Part shown: positions 19,063 to 28,667 of the stretch, in pieces | Layout: each line of letters opens with the position of its first letter | Position numbering within the stretch: the first letter of the stretch is position 1 | Assembly (NCBI GenBank): GCA_012522855.1 | Contig: JAAYJQ010000002.1 | Location: forward strand, 135,607 to 199,606 | Length of the DNA: 64,000 nucleotides | From: Bacteroidales bacterium | GTDB taxonomy: Bacteria; Bacteroidota; Bacteroidia; Bacteroidales; UBA932 | Direction of reading: 5' to 3' | The notes under the pieces: generated by a model | What the model was told of the DNA's origin: nothing | Database searches by the model: none | Seen by the model: the letters and a program-made list of their open reading frames with translations, nothing else | Position numbers and translations under genes: made by a program

Positions 19063-21447
19063 ATGAACTTCTCCTTGAAGCCCTTCATTTTTATATTCGC
19101 AACGATTCTGGTCATGACGAACATGACCGCGCAGTCCCAACCGGAGCACAACGCCGGAACCAAATATCTGATGAACGAGACCCTGGATGTGAGCGAGAAT
19201 TTCAGGGACATCGGAAATACTCTCTTTTTTGCCGATCGGCTAGGTGATTTCGACACTGTAGAGGGCGAAGGTACCGTGATTTGGAGAAGGAGCGAACTTG
19301 TTCCCAGACAAGCTTTCAATACGAATCTTCCTCAACCTCGGCCTCTGCGAATGCTTGATTTTCCCGGTTCTTGGTACGTGAATGATCCTTCTTTTAAGTT
19401 CAACATCGATTTTGTGTCCCCGAATACCGTGCGCATTCGGATGCTTACCTCTGTCGTTGAACCGAAGGAAGAAGAATCCATCATGCTGGCGGGACAAGTC
19501 CCCGTTTCGGACGCCTGGACAGTCACAGAAACAGAGTACAGCATCATTTACTCCAGTGATTGCGGCTCTTTGGAGATCGTGAGAAATCCTTGGCGGTTGA
19601 TCTTCCGGGATGCAGACGGAAGATTTCTCACTCAGACGGCTTCCCGCATCGACAGTGACTCCACGCAAGTAAAGTTTTCTCCCTTCTCCTTCGTAAAAAG
19701 AGGCTCCGATAACGCCCGAATGGTGAATCCGGTTTTTACGCTCGCACCTGGTGAAATGATATTCGGTTGCGGTGAATCCCCGACTGCCCTGAACAAGGTC
19801 GGGCAGAAAGTCAATCTTTTCGTTACCGATCCCCAAGGGCCTGAAACTCCTGACATGTACAAACCAGTGCCATTTTTCATGAGCAATCGGGGATATGGAA
19901 TTTTCCTTCACACCTCTGCTCCGGTTACATGCGACTTTGGGAATTCATATATCGGACTGGACAAACTATTCATGGGAGACGAGAAACTTGATATCTTCTT
20001 TTTTCTGGGAACGCCGGCAGAGATCTTGGATGCTTACACTTCGCTTGTGGGTAAACCGTCTATGCCACCGCTTTGGTCATTTGGAACTTGGATCAGCCGG
20101 ATTTCTTATTTTTCCCAGGAAGAAGGTTACGATATTGCCGAGAATCTTCGCGCGGGGAAATATCCCGCTGATGTTATTCATTTCGATACGGGTTGGTTCG
20201 ATGTCGATTGGCAATGCGATTACAAGTTTTCCCCCAAACGCTTCTCTGACCCGGAAAAGATGTTGAAGGATTTGGACCAGATGGGATTCCATGTCAGTCT
20301 TTGGCAGCTGCCATACTTCTCCCAGAAAAACAGCTATTTCCCTGAACTCATCGAAAAGAATCTATATGTCCGCAATGGTGCTGGCCAGTTGCCGCAGGAA
20401 GATGTTGTGCTCGACTTCTCCAATCCCGAGGCTGTCCGGTGGTATCAGGACAAGGTCGCGGGACTCCTTAGGATCGGTGTTAGTGTAATCAAGGCAGACT
20501 TTGGAGAAGGTGCTCCGCTCAATGGCTGGTATGCTTCCGGCAAGAGCGGTTGGTACGAGCACAACCTCTATCCTCTGCGCTACAACAAAGCTGTTTCGGA
20601 CATCACACGAGAAGTTCGCGGGGAAAATATCATGTGGGCTCGTTCTGCTTGGGCGGGGTCGCAGCGGTATCCGCTCCACTGGGGCGGTGATGCCGCCACG
20701 ACCGATTCGGGTATGATTGGCACCCTGCATGCGGGCTTATCCTTCGGCTTATCCGGTTTCTCGTTCTGGAGTCATGACATGGGCGGATTTGTGAAATCGA
20801 CGCCGGAAGAACTTTATTGCCGCTGGATTCCTTTCGGATTTTTGACCTCACACACGCGTGCTCACGGTGCGCCTCCAACAGAACCTTGGCTGTACGAGAG
20901 CGATAAAGTCCAAGAGGCCTTTCGGAAGAGTGCGGAATTGAAGTACCAACTCATGCCTTATGTTTATGCCCAGGCAAAGCAGTGCGCTGAAAAAGGGCTG
21001 CCGATGGTTCGGGCTTTGTTTGTGGAATTTCCGGACGATCCTGGCGCATGGATGATTGATGATGAATATTTGTTCGGTTCCCAGATCCTGGTTGCTCCTA
21101 TCTTCGAGCAAGGAACTACAGGCAGGATCGTCTATCTCCCTGGCGGAAAGTGGATTGACTATCAGACCGGAAAAGTGTACCCCTCGGGTTGGAATTATAT
21201 CGAAGCTGGAGAACTTGCCATCATTCTTCTCGTACGGGATGGTTCCGCTGTTCCTCATATTGAACTGGCACAGTCCACCGCTGATATGGATTGGTCCAAC
21301 TTGTTCGTGAAATCTTTTACTGCTGATGTGAAAAACGCCCGGGGTTTGATATGCCTGCCTTCAGATGACAGGCTCCAGGAAATTGAGACTCGCGGCGGCC
21401 GAATCGTTTCCCGTGTTTTCGGCACCAATCTCATTGTAAGAAGGTAA
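19063..21447 (+). CDS. GH31 family glycosidase (probable alpha-xylosidase)
   Basis: The ATG at 19063 gives the signal peptide MNFSLKPFIFIFATILVMTNMTAQ; an upstream ATG at 19024 would overlap the previous gene and spoil it. The N-terminal beta-sandwich contains the GH31 pattern FGCGESPTALNKVGQ. The barrel contains FGTWISRISYFSQEE, HFDTGWFDVDWQCDY, nucleophile Asp479 in IKADFGEG, acid/base Asp543 in HWGGDAATT, and FWSHDMGGF. The CDFKF-like motif (here CDYKF) with the KADFGE nucleophile segment fits alpha-xylosidases of the YicI kind. The 794-residue length is normal. It would remove alpha-1,6-xylose from xyloglucan oligosaccharides. It is a second, clearly different GH31 from the one at 28668, so the two may act on different side chains or in different order. 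Confidence 0.88.
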   Translation: MNFSLKPFIFIFATILVMTNMTAQSQPEHNAGTKYLMNETLDVSENFRDIGNTLFFADRLGDFDTVEGEGTVIWRRSELVPRQAFNTNLPQPRPLRMLDFPGSWYVNDPSFKFNIDFVSPNTVRIRMLTSVVEPKEEESIMLAGQVPVSDAWTVTETEYSIIYSSDCGSLEIVRNPWRLIFRDADGRFLTQTASRIDSDSTQVKFSPFSFVKRGSDNARMVNPVFTLAPGEMIFGCGESPTALNKVGQKVNLFVTDPQGPETPDMYKPVPFFMSNRGYGIFLHTSAPVTCDFGNSYIGLDKLFMGDEKLDIFFFLGTPAEILDAYTSLVGKPSMPPLWSFGTWISRISYFSQEEGYDIAENLRAGKYPADVIHFDTGWFDVDWQCDYKFSPKRFSDPEKMLKDLDQMGFHVSLWQLPYFSQKNSYFPELIEKNLYVRNGAGQLPQEDVVLDFSNPEAVRWYQDKVAGLLRIGVSVIKADFGEGAPLNGWYASGKSGWYEHNLYPLRYNKAVSDITREVRGENIMWARSAWAGSQRYPLHWGGDAATTDSGMIGTLHAGLSFGLSGFSFWSHDMGGFVKSTPEELYCRWIPFGFLTSHTRAHGAPPTEPWLYESDKVQEAFRKSAELKYQLMPYVYAQAKQCAEKGLPMVRALFVEFPDDPGAWMIDDEYLFGSQILVAPIFEQGTTGRIVYLPGGKWIDYQTGKVYPSGWNYIEAGELAIILLVRDGSAVPHIELAQSTADMDWSNLFVKSFTADVKNARGLICLPSDDRLQEIETRGGRIVSRVFGTNLIVRR

Positions 21448-21452
21448 GTTAT

Positions 21453-23975
21453 ATGAGACGCTACGTGTTCTCCATTACAATTCTCGTTGCTGCCGCTTTC
21501 TCTGGTTTTGGACAAGGGTTCAAGATCAATGACAAAGGGTATTTTGCCAACCACGGAGCGAACGTCATGGTGTTCAGTGACGTTTATCCAGAGGGACATC
21601 AGGGTGGCTTGACACTCATCATGAATGGTAACCGTGTCGCAGGCAATGGTGATGTACGACTTGAGGTTTCCCCCGGACAATGGCAGGGGCTTCCCAGAAT
21701 GCAGAATCGTTCCGTTGACCGAGAAACAGAAACGATATCAGTGACTTCGTCTTATCCGGACTCTTCTCGCCACATGAGCGGTTTTAATCCAGCTCTTTAC
21801 CCCGATTATGCCTTCAATTATACGATTCGGGTAGAAGGGGTTCCGGAGGGAGTTGAAGTGACTGTGGATCTTGATAAACCTGTCCCTGCCTGGATGGAAG
21901 GTAAAATCGGTTTCAATTTGGAGATTGTACCCTCATCTGTGCTGGGACAGCCGTGGATCATGGATGGAAACACAGGAATTTTCCCGCATCAATCTACAGG
22001 TCCTACAATGACTCAAGAGCCCAATTTCAGGCATTTGGGGAACTTCAACCCTTCCGGCAAGGCTGATCTCGACCAACTTCTGCTTGATCGGAAAACGTAC
22101 AATCCAATGATTGCAGATGATATTGTTTCCGCTCCGATGGCAGAGGGGAAGCATTTTGTCCTGAATCCCCACGATCCATCCAATAAGATATCCTTTGTCT
22201 CGTTGAACGGAATTTTAAAACTGTACGACGGAAGAATCAACCATAACAATGGTTGGTTTATCCTCCGTCAGGAATTTAAGGCTGGGGCGACACGTGAAGC
22301 TGCGAAGTTCCGGATCCGTCCTGCTGTAGATAAGGATTGGAGGTACACTCCGGTTGTCCAAACCTCTCAGATTGGATACTACCCGTCCCAGACAAAAATT
22401 GCTGTCATCGAAGTTGATCCGAGAGAGACGTCTTTCCAAATGCCGGTTTTATATCGGATTGAAGCGGAAGGTGAAGTTAAGGTCAAGGAGGCTCCCGCAC
22501 GGGATTGGGGTGATTTCCTCCGCTACCATTATCTCCAGTTCGATTTCTCGGAGGTGTCCGAGCCGGGGCTCTATCAAGTGGCATACGACAACAGCCGCTC
22601 TGTCGTTTTCCGGATTGCTGATGATGTCTTCGATCGGGGTGTCTGGCAAACGGAGATAGAGTATTTTCTTCCGATCCAGATGTGCCATATGCGCGTTAAC
22701 GAAAAGTATAGGGTATGGCATGACTACTGCCACGGTGATGATGCGGTCATGGCTAAAACAAATATTAACCACATTGATGGTTATTCGCAGGGTGCCTCTA
22801 CTCTGACGCGGTACGCTCCTGGAGACCGTGTTCCGGGACTAGACATCGGTGGATGGCACGATGCGGGGGACTATGATCTGAGAATCGAATCCCAAGCCGG
22901 AGAATCCTATGTGCTTGCTTTGGCCTTCGAGCATTTCGGCGCGTATTGGGATGAGACCAGCATCGATCAGGTCAACCGCATTACGGAAATCCATCAGCCG
23001 GACGGCAAGAACGATATCCTTCAACAAGTTGAAAATGGCGCCCTCTCGATCGTCGCAGGCTGGGATGCTCTCGGTCGCCTTTATAGGGGCATCATCTGTC
23101 CCACGGTCAGGCAATACGTTCATCTTGGTGATGCGAGTGCCCATACGGACGGACATCTTGGAAGTTGGGATGACAGATGGGTCTTCACTGAAGAGAACCC
23201 CTCTCGGGAATTGTCTGTTGCTGGTCAACTTGCTGCTGTTTCCCGCGCGCTTAGGCATTTCAACGATACCCTTTCCGCTCGTTGCTTGGATATAGCCCAG
23301 ACCTTGTACCGCATCACGGACGGATCCGGAGAACGGGTGAAGGGCAACAAGCTGTTTGCAGCAGTTGAACTCTATCTAAGTACTGGAGACGATGCTTATA
23401 AGCAATTTGTACTAGAAAACAGGGACTATCTTATCCGTCATATTGGCAATTCAGGTTGGTACATTGGGCGTTTTGACAAAGCAATCGACGACGGGGAATT
23501 CTCCGAAGCCATCCGAAGAGCCCTTGTTCCAGTTGTCGAACAGTTCCAGGAACTTTCCCGGCGAACTCCGTACGGCATTCCTGAAAACCGAGGCAATCGT
23601 TCCAGCGGTTCTTGGGAACCCCAGACACTTGCTTTTCAGTACAGCCTTTTGCACGAGTCCTATCCGGACCTCTTTGATCCCGACTATATCTACAATGCAG
23701 TCAATTACCTTCTGGGCTTTCATCCCGGAGCCAACAGGGCTTCTTTTGTGACCGGTGTAGGTGCGGAAACCATGAAAGAAGCCTACGGTGTTAATCGCGC
23801 CGATTGGTCCTATGTGCCGGGCGGCGTCGCACCTGGGACGAACCTGATCCGACCCGATCTGCCGGAACTGCTGCAGTTTCCTTTCCTATGGCAGGAAGGA
23901 GAATACTGCATGGGGGGTCTTACAACTAATTTCATGTACATGGTGCTATTGACGATTAACAACTTCAAGCGATGA
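21453..23975 (+). CDS. GH9 family glycoside hydrolase (paralogue 2)
   Basis: An 840-residue secreted paralogue of the gene at 11033, collinear over its whole length. Shared landmarks are YPEGHQGG, YDGR(I/M)NHNNGWF(I/V)LR, VVQTSQ(I/V)GY, QMCH(M/V)RV, GGWHDAGD(Y/F)DLRIESQAGESY, DGKNDILQQVENG and NRADWSY(V/I)PGG. The candidate catalytic Asp470 and Asp473 fall at the same numbers as in paralogue 1, and Glu817 in GEYCMGG corresponds to Glu830. The signal peptide is MRRYVFSITILVAAAFSGFGQ. The third codon positions are visibly less G+C-rich than in paralogue 1. It starts 5 bp after the GH31 gene and overlaps the next gene by 4 bp (ATGA). Probably a beta-1,4-glucanase with a distinct sub-specificity from paralogue 1. 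Confidence 0.88.
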   Translation: MRRYVFSITILVAAAFSGFGQGFKINDKGYFANHGANVMVFSDVYPEGHQGGLTLIMNGNRVAGNGDVRLEVSPGQWQGLPRMQNRSVDRETETISVTSSYPDSSRHMSGFNPALYPDYAFNYTIRVEGVPEGVEVTVDLDKPVPAWMEGKIGFNLEIVPSSVLGQPWIMDGNTGIFPHQSTGPTMTQEPNFRHLGNFNPSGKADLDQLLLDRKTYNPMIADDIVSAPMAEGKHFVLNPHDPSNKISFVSLNGILKLYDGRINHNNGWFILRQEFKAGATREAAKFRIRPAVDKDWRYTPVVQTSQIGYYPSQTKIAVIEVDPRETSFQMPVLYRIEAEGEVKVKEAPARDWGDFLRYHYLQFDFSEVSEPGLYQVAYDNSRSVVFRIADDVFDRGVWQTEIEYFLPIQMCHMRVNEKYRVWHDYCHGDDAVMAKTNINHIDGYSQGASTLTRYAPGDRVPGLDIGGWHDAGDYDLRIESQAGESYVLALAFEHFGAYWDETSIDQVNRITEIHQPDGKNDILQQVENGALSIVAGWDALGRLYRGIICPTVRQYVHLGDASAHTDGHLGSWDDRWVFTEENPSRELSVAGQLAAVSRALRHFNDTLSARCLDIAQTLYRITDGSGERVKGNKLFAAVELYLSTGDDAYKQFVLENRDYLIRHIGNSGWYIGRFDKAIDDGEFSEAIRRALVPVVEQFQELSRRTPYGIPENRGNRSSGSWEPQTLAFQYSLLHESYPDLFDPDYIYNAVNYLLGFHPGANRASFVTGVGAETMKEAYGVNRADWSYVPGGVAPGTNLIRPDLPELLQFPFLWQEGEYCMGGLTTNFMYMVLLTINNFKR

Positions 23976-26383
23976 AACGGATCTTGTTTTTGTCCTGCCT
24001 TCTGCTTGTGCTGGTTTCCCAGTCTTCCTATTCCCGGAAGAGAATATCCTTCGATGAGGGGTGGAAGTTTGCATTCGGCGACGCTTCTTCGCACAAGGCT
24101 GATTTTGGAGACGCAACGGAATATTTTAACTACTACACCAAAGCAGCGTCCATTCATAGTAGAGGACCATATGTCTTGTCGTTCAACGACTCCTCCTGGA
24201 CAGCCGTGACGCTGCCCCATGATTGGGCAACCGGACTTCCCTTCAATCCAAGAGCTAGTGCCAGCCATGGATACAAGGAAGTGGGAGACCAATTCCCGAC
24301 TTCTTCCGTGGGCTGGTATCGCAAGACGTTCGTAATCCCTGCGGCGGACTCCGTCTACCATACGTCCGTGCGTTTCGATGGGATCTTCAGGGATGCAAAA
24401 GTCTGGTGCAACGGTTTCTATCTCGGAAGGAATGAGAGTGGCTATTCCACCGTAGAATATGACATCGCTGATTACCTCGATTACGGCACCCTCAATGTGT
24501 TGACCGTCCGAGCAGATGCTTCACTTGAGGAGGGGTGGTTCTACGAAGGAGCCGGTATTTACCGTCATGTCTGGCTGATTCAGTCCGATCCTTTGCATGT
24601 CGCTTCTGACGGCACTTTTGTTTCTGCGGAAATCCATGAAGACCGCTCTGCAACCCTTCGGATCGAAACCGAGGTGGAGAACGATGGAAGAATACCTATG
24701 ACATACTCTATCCGTCACACCCTTCTGGATCGGGAAGGTACGGTTGTTTCGCAATCGCAGCCCTATTCTATGGAAGCACTCGCGCCTCGGGCAGCGGACA
24801 CGCAGGTCAGCGAAATCTTTGTGCCGCATGCGCACCTTTGGGACTTGGACGATCCTTATCTTTACACGGTTCGGACTGAGATCCTTTCCGGTGGAAAGGT
24901 AATTGACACCTACGATACCGTCACAGGCATTCGCACGGTACGCTTTGATCCCGACAAGGGGTTCTTTTTAAATGGGAGGAACGTAAAACTACAAGGGGTC
25001 AACATGCATCAAGACCATGCGGGTGTGGGTTGCGCCATTCCTGATGCTCTTCAGGAATATCGCTTGAAGAGGTTAAAATGGCTGGGTTGCAACGCCTACC
25101 GCACTGCACACAATCCACCGACCCCCGAGCTTCTTGATGCATGCGACCGACTTGGGATCCTGGTTATTGACGAGAATAGGCTGATGGGCGTAAACCCCGC
25201 CCAAACAGATGTGCTTGCAAATATGATCCGTAGGGATCGAAATCATCCTTCCGTGATCCTATGGAGTATCGGAAACGAAGAATGGGGAATCGAAGGAAAC
25301 ATCAAGGGAGATCGCATCGTCAAAACGATGAAGGAGATCTGTCACCGTCTTGATCCGACTCGTATGATGACGGCAGCTGCCAGTGGTGGCAGATTTATCG
25401 TGATAAGCCCTGATGTCGCAGGTTACAACTACGTACGTCAGAACCCTGCAGATCTCTACCATGACCAATATCCCGAACGGTGCGCCATCGGTACCGAAGA
25501 AACAACAGCCTGTGGAACGAGGGGCATCTATGTCGATGACTACCGTCATGGACATATGATGTCTGGGAATTATAAGAATCCCGGTGACGGAATAGAAAAA
25601 GGCTGGAAATTTTACTACGAACGAGAATACCTAGGAGGAGTCTTCTGGTGGACTGGCTTCGACTACCGAGGAGAGGCTACTCCAATGCGGTATCCTGCAA
25701 CCGGCTCTCAGTTCGGGATTCTTGACTACTGTGGTTTCCCGAAAGATGAAGCTTGGTATCTGAAAAGTTGGTGGACGGATGAGCCTGTTCTCCATATTCT
25801 TCCGCACTGGAATCTCGAGAAAGTGGAAGGCGACAGTGTTAAAGTCATTGTTTATTCCAACTGTGAAGAGGTGCAACTCTTGGTCGGCGGACGAAAATAC
25901 GAGCGAAAAAAAATGCCTTGTAACGGGCATCTTGCCTGGGATGTTCGCTACAAACCCGGACAGGTGGAGGCTCGAGGATATAACGGAGGCAAACTTGTGA
26001 TGAAAGAGACCGTTTGGACTGCCGGTGAGCCTAAGTCCTTACAGGTGAGCGCAGACAGGTCGCAAATTGCGGCAGACAACCGGGATGTGTCGGTTGTAAC
26101 GGTGAGGGTGCTTGATGAGAAAGGAAGATTCGTCCCCACTGCCGGGGTGCGACTCTGGCTAGAAGTCAGCGGTCCCGTCCGAATTCTGGGCGTGGGCAAC
26201 GGGGATCCTGTTTTCACCGAAGCGGAACGACCTGGAGATCCCGAATCCAGGACTTTTGAAGTCAGAACTTTTAACGGCTTGGCCCAGGTTCTACTGCAAT
26301 CTACGCATGAATCCGGTTCCGCCGTCTTGTCCGTCACCTCTGACGAACAGCAGCGTGGCACCCTTCAAATTATCACTCAATGA
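23972..26383 (+). CDS. GH2 glycoside hydrolase (beta-galactosidase type)
   Basis: A secreted 803-residue enzyme (signal MKRILFLSCLLLVLVSQSSYS) with the full GH2 layout. The sugar-binding domain has LPHDWATGLPF and SVGWYRKTF; the jelly roll has VRFDGIFRDAKVWCNG; then come the Ig domain and TIM barrel. The barrel has LQGVNMHQDH and YRTAHNPPTPELLDACDRLG, acid/base Glu436 in SIGNEEWG, and candidate nucleophile Glu509 in IGTEETT. C-terminal DUF4982-like and Ig-like domains follow (LQVSADRSQIAADNRDV). In characterised Bacteroides xyloglucan loci a GH2 beta-galactosidase removes galactose from the xylose side chains, which fits here; the substrate is inferred from context. It overlaps the upstream GH9 and the downstream GH74 genes by 4 bp each, so translation is probably coupled. 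Confidence 0.87.
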   Translation: MKRILFLSCLLLVLVSQSSYSRKRISFDEGWKFAFGDASSHKADFGDATEYFNYYTKAASIHSRGPYVLSFNDSSWTAVTLPHDWATGLPFNPRASASHGYKEVGDQFPTSSVGWYRKTFVIPAADSVYHTSVRFDGIFRDAKVWCNGFYLGRNESGYSTVEYDIADYLDYGTLNVLTVRADASLEEGWFYEGAGIYRHVWLIQSDPLHVASDGTFVSAEIHEDRSATLRIETEVENDGRIPMTYSIRHTLLDREGTVVSQSQPYSMEALAPRAADTQVSEIFVPHAHLWDLDDPYLYTVRTEILSGGKVIDTYDTVTGIRTVRFDPDKGFFLNGRNVKLQGVNMHQDHAGVGCAIPDALQEYRLKRLKWLGCNAYRTAHNPPTPELLDACDRLGILVIDENRLMGVNPAQTDVLANMIRRDRNHPSVILWSIGNEEWGIEGNIKGDRIVKTMKEICHRLDPTRMMTAAASGGRFIVISPDVAGYNYVRQNPADLYHDQYPERCAIGTEETTACGTRGIYVDDYRHGHMMSGNYKNPGDGIEKGWKFYYEREYLGGVFWWTGFDYRGEATPMRYPATGSQFGILDYCGFPKDEAWYLKSWWTDEPVLHILPHWNLEKVEGDSVKVIVYSNCEEVQLLVGGRKYERKKMPCNGHLAWDVRYKPGQVEARGYNGGKLVMKETVWTAGEPKSLQVSADRSQIAADNRDVSVVTVRVLDEKGRFVPTAGVRLWLEVSGPVRILGVGNGDPVFTEAERPGDPESRTFEVRTFNGLAQVLLQSTHESGSAVLSVTSDEQQRGTLQIITQ

Positions 26384-28626
26384 AAAAACAATTATTCCTA
26401 TTTGCCGTTCCTGTAATGGTTGTGGTTTCCTGCGCGGAAAGCAAGACGGTTGGACTTGTTGATATTCCCTCTGAGTCGTATCATTGGAGCAGTGTTCCGA
26501 TCGTCGGAGGCGGTTTCGTGGATGGAATTATTATGCATCCTTTCGTAGATGGAGTTCGATACCTCAGGACGGATATGGGGGGCGCATACCGCTGGAACAG
26601 TCGATCTGATTGCTGGGAGCCCCTTTTGGACTGGGTTAGCCTTTCTGAAAGCAATCTTCAAGGGGTTGAGAGCATTGCAATCGACCCTTCCGACCCTCAC
26701 AACGTCTATATTGCATGTGGCACCTATGTCGGCCAGAAGCCCACCGCTGTGTTGTATTCTCGTGATGGCGGCTACCGTTTCTCGCGGGTTGATGTTCCCT
26801 TCAGCATGGGTGGCAATATGGACGGACGGGGTAACGGGGAACGTTTGATGGTGAATCCTTCCAACAGCGATGAAATTTTTATGGGTACCCGGAATGAGGG
26901 CCTTTGGAGGAGCGTTGACAAAGGTCTTAGTTGGCACCAGGTCACTTCTTTTCCGGTTCCGGTTTCATCGACTGATTTTCGTAACCAGGGCAGCGGAGTA
27001 ATCACCGAAGTTTTTGATGGCGGTGATATCTATGTTGCCGTATCATGTCCCGGGACGCCGGCCGTCTATCGCAGCCGGGACGCTGGCTCAACTTGGCAAC
27101 CTCTGGAAAACCAGCCTTCTGGCTACCTTCCCACTCACATGGTACTTTCCGGCGACCGAAAACTCTACATTAGTTACGGAGACCGCCCCGGTCCCAGTCA
27201 GATGGGTGACGGAGCGCTCTGGTGCTACGATATCGCCTCTTCAATTTGGACGGATATATCTCCCGTCAAAATCGAATCAGGTATAAAATCCGGCTTTGGA
27301 TACGCGGCCATCGCGGTTGATGCTCGGAATCCATCCCATTTGATCGCCAGCACTCATAGTTTGAGCGGAAAGCACGGATATACCCAAGACGAATTATTCC
27401 GCAGCATTGATGGTGGCTCAAACTGGAAAGGCGTCTTTTCCGGGAAGTACAAATACGACTCGTCTCTTTCTCGTTATGTCGATGTTGCACCGCTCCATTG
27501 GATGTTTGACGTTGAAATTGACCCCTTCGATAGTGACCATGCGATCTTTACGACAGGTTTCGGTGGCTGGGAAACGTTTAATCTGTCGCATCTTGAGAAA
27601 AATGATACGGTTGTATGGCAGTTGATGGCCAAAGGAGTCGAAGAAACGGTTCCATTGGAACTCTGCTCTCCGCCGAGCGGTCCCCGCCTTCTTTCCGGAA
27701 TCGGAGATTACGGCGGTTTTACCCATTTTGACATTACGAAAACCGATCCACTGGGCAGTCATTCGAACCCGCATTTTGGCAATACCAACGGAATATCCTG
27801 CGCCTGGGAAAAGCCAGAAATTGTGGTACGGGTCGGAACCCTGTTCGGAAGTCAGCCCGGTGCGAAGACGATTTCCTATTCGGAAGACGGAGGCATCACG
27901 TGGTCTCCTTGTGAAAGCCTTCCATTCGATCAGGCGCGGAACGGACACATTGCCGTAAGCTCAGACGGCGCTTCCTGGATCTGGACTCCTGAGCGGGCTG
28001 ATGCGTATCTTACAACGGACAAAGGATCCGGATGGATCCCCTGTTCCGGCCTTCCGGTCGGCATCCGAGTCGTTGCAGATAAAGTTAATCCGACTCTTTT
28101 CTATGCAGTGGATGCCGTCAACGAAGTCTTATATTCCAGTCTCGACGGAGGCAGAACCTTTACGGCAGATAGCTTGCATCTTACTGTTCAAAACCGGTTT
28201 GCCGGAAGGATGTTATCGATTCGTCAGTCCCGTGGCGATAGCAGAGGAGGTCAAGATCGAGTATATAGTGCACCTGACCGGGAACGAGACCTCTGGATTG
28301 CTGCGTACGATGGTTTGTACCATAGCGAGAGGTATGGCGCCTTTCCGTTCAGGAGGCTTGACAAGGTGTCCACAATCTATGCTTTCGGCTTTGGAAAGGG
28401 TAGGACCGCCAAAGATTATCCCTCGCTGTACTTGATCGGCGTGGTCAACGGGGTGTATGGTTTTTTTCGGTCTGATGATTGCGCGCGCACATGGATCCGG
28501 ATCAACGATGATCTCCATCAGTATGGTCTTGTCCTGCACATTACCGGCGACATGCAGGAGTATGGACGTGTTTATGTCGGAACACATGGTCGCGGAATCA
28601 TCACGGGTGTTTCGATGGCAGATTGA
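26380..28626 (+). CDS. GH74 endo-xyloglucanase lipoprotein
   Basis: GH74 enzymes are twin seven-bladed propellers that cut the xyloglucan backbone. The 748-residue protein has a lipoprotein signal (PVMVVVSCAES) and the family opening VGGGFVDGIIMHP followed by YLRTDMGGAYRW, where Asp65 is the expected catalytic residue. The second expected catalytic residue is Asp443 in GIGDYGGFTH at the start of the second propeller. Sortilin-like repeats such as LYSRDGGYRFSRV, SVDKGLSWHQVT and SIDGGSNWKGV fill both propellers. The lipid anchor suggests a surface location, where it could create oligosaccharides for SusCD. This gene is the strongest sign that xyloglucan is a main substrate. It overlaps the GH2 gene by 4 bp. 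Confidence 0.92.
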   Translation: MKKQLFLFAVPVMVVVSCAESKTVGLVDIPSESYHWSSVPIVGGGFVDGIIMHPFVDGVRYLRTDMGGAYRWNSRSDCWEPLLDWVSLSESNLQGVESIAIDPSDPHNVYIACGTYVGQKPTAVLYSRDGGYRFSRVDVPFSMGGNMDGRGNGERLMVNPSNSDEIFMGTRNEGLWRSVDKGLSWHQVTSFPVPVSSTDFRNQGSGVITEVFDGGDIYVAVSCPGTPAVYRSRDAGSTWQPLENQPSGYLPTHMVLSGDRKLYISYGDRPGPSQMGDGALWCYDIASSIWTDISPVKIESGIKSGFGYAAIAVDARNPSHLIASTHSLSGKHGYTQDELFRSIDGGSNWKGVFSGKYKYDSSLSRYVDVAPLHWMFDVEIDPFDSDHAIFTTGFGGWETFNLSHLEKNDTVVWQLMAKGVEETVPLELCSPPSGPRLLSGIGDYGGFTHFDITKTDPLGSHSNPHFGNTNGISCAWEKPEIVVRVGTLFGSQPGAKTISYSEDGGITWSPCESLPFDQARNGHIAVSSDGASWIWTPERADAYLTTDKGSGWIPCSGLPVGIRVVADKVNPTLFYAVDAVNEVLYSSLDGGRTFTADSLHLTVQNRFAGRMLSIRQSRGDSRGGQDRVYSAPDRERDLWIAAYDGLYHSERYGAFPFRRLDKVSTIYAFGFGKGRTAKDYPSLYLIGVVNGVYGFFRSDDCARTWIRINDDLHQYGLVLHITGDMQEYGRVYVGTHGRGIITGVSMAD

Positions 28627-28667
28627 AATTAAGTATCTTTAACCAATTTAACGTAACAAACCAAAAT

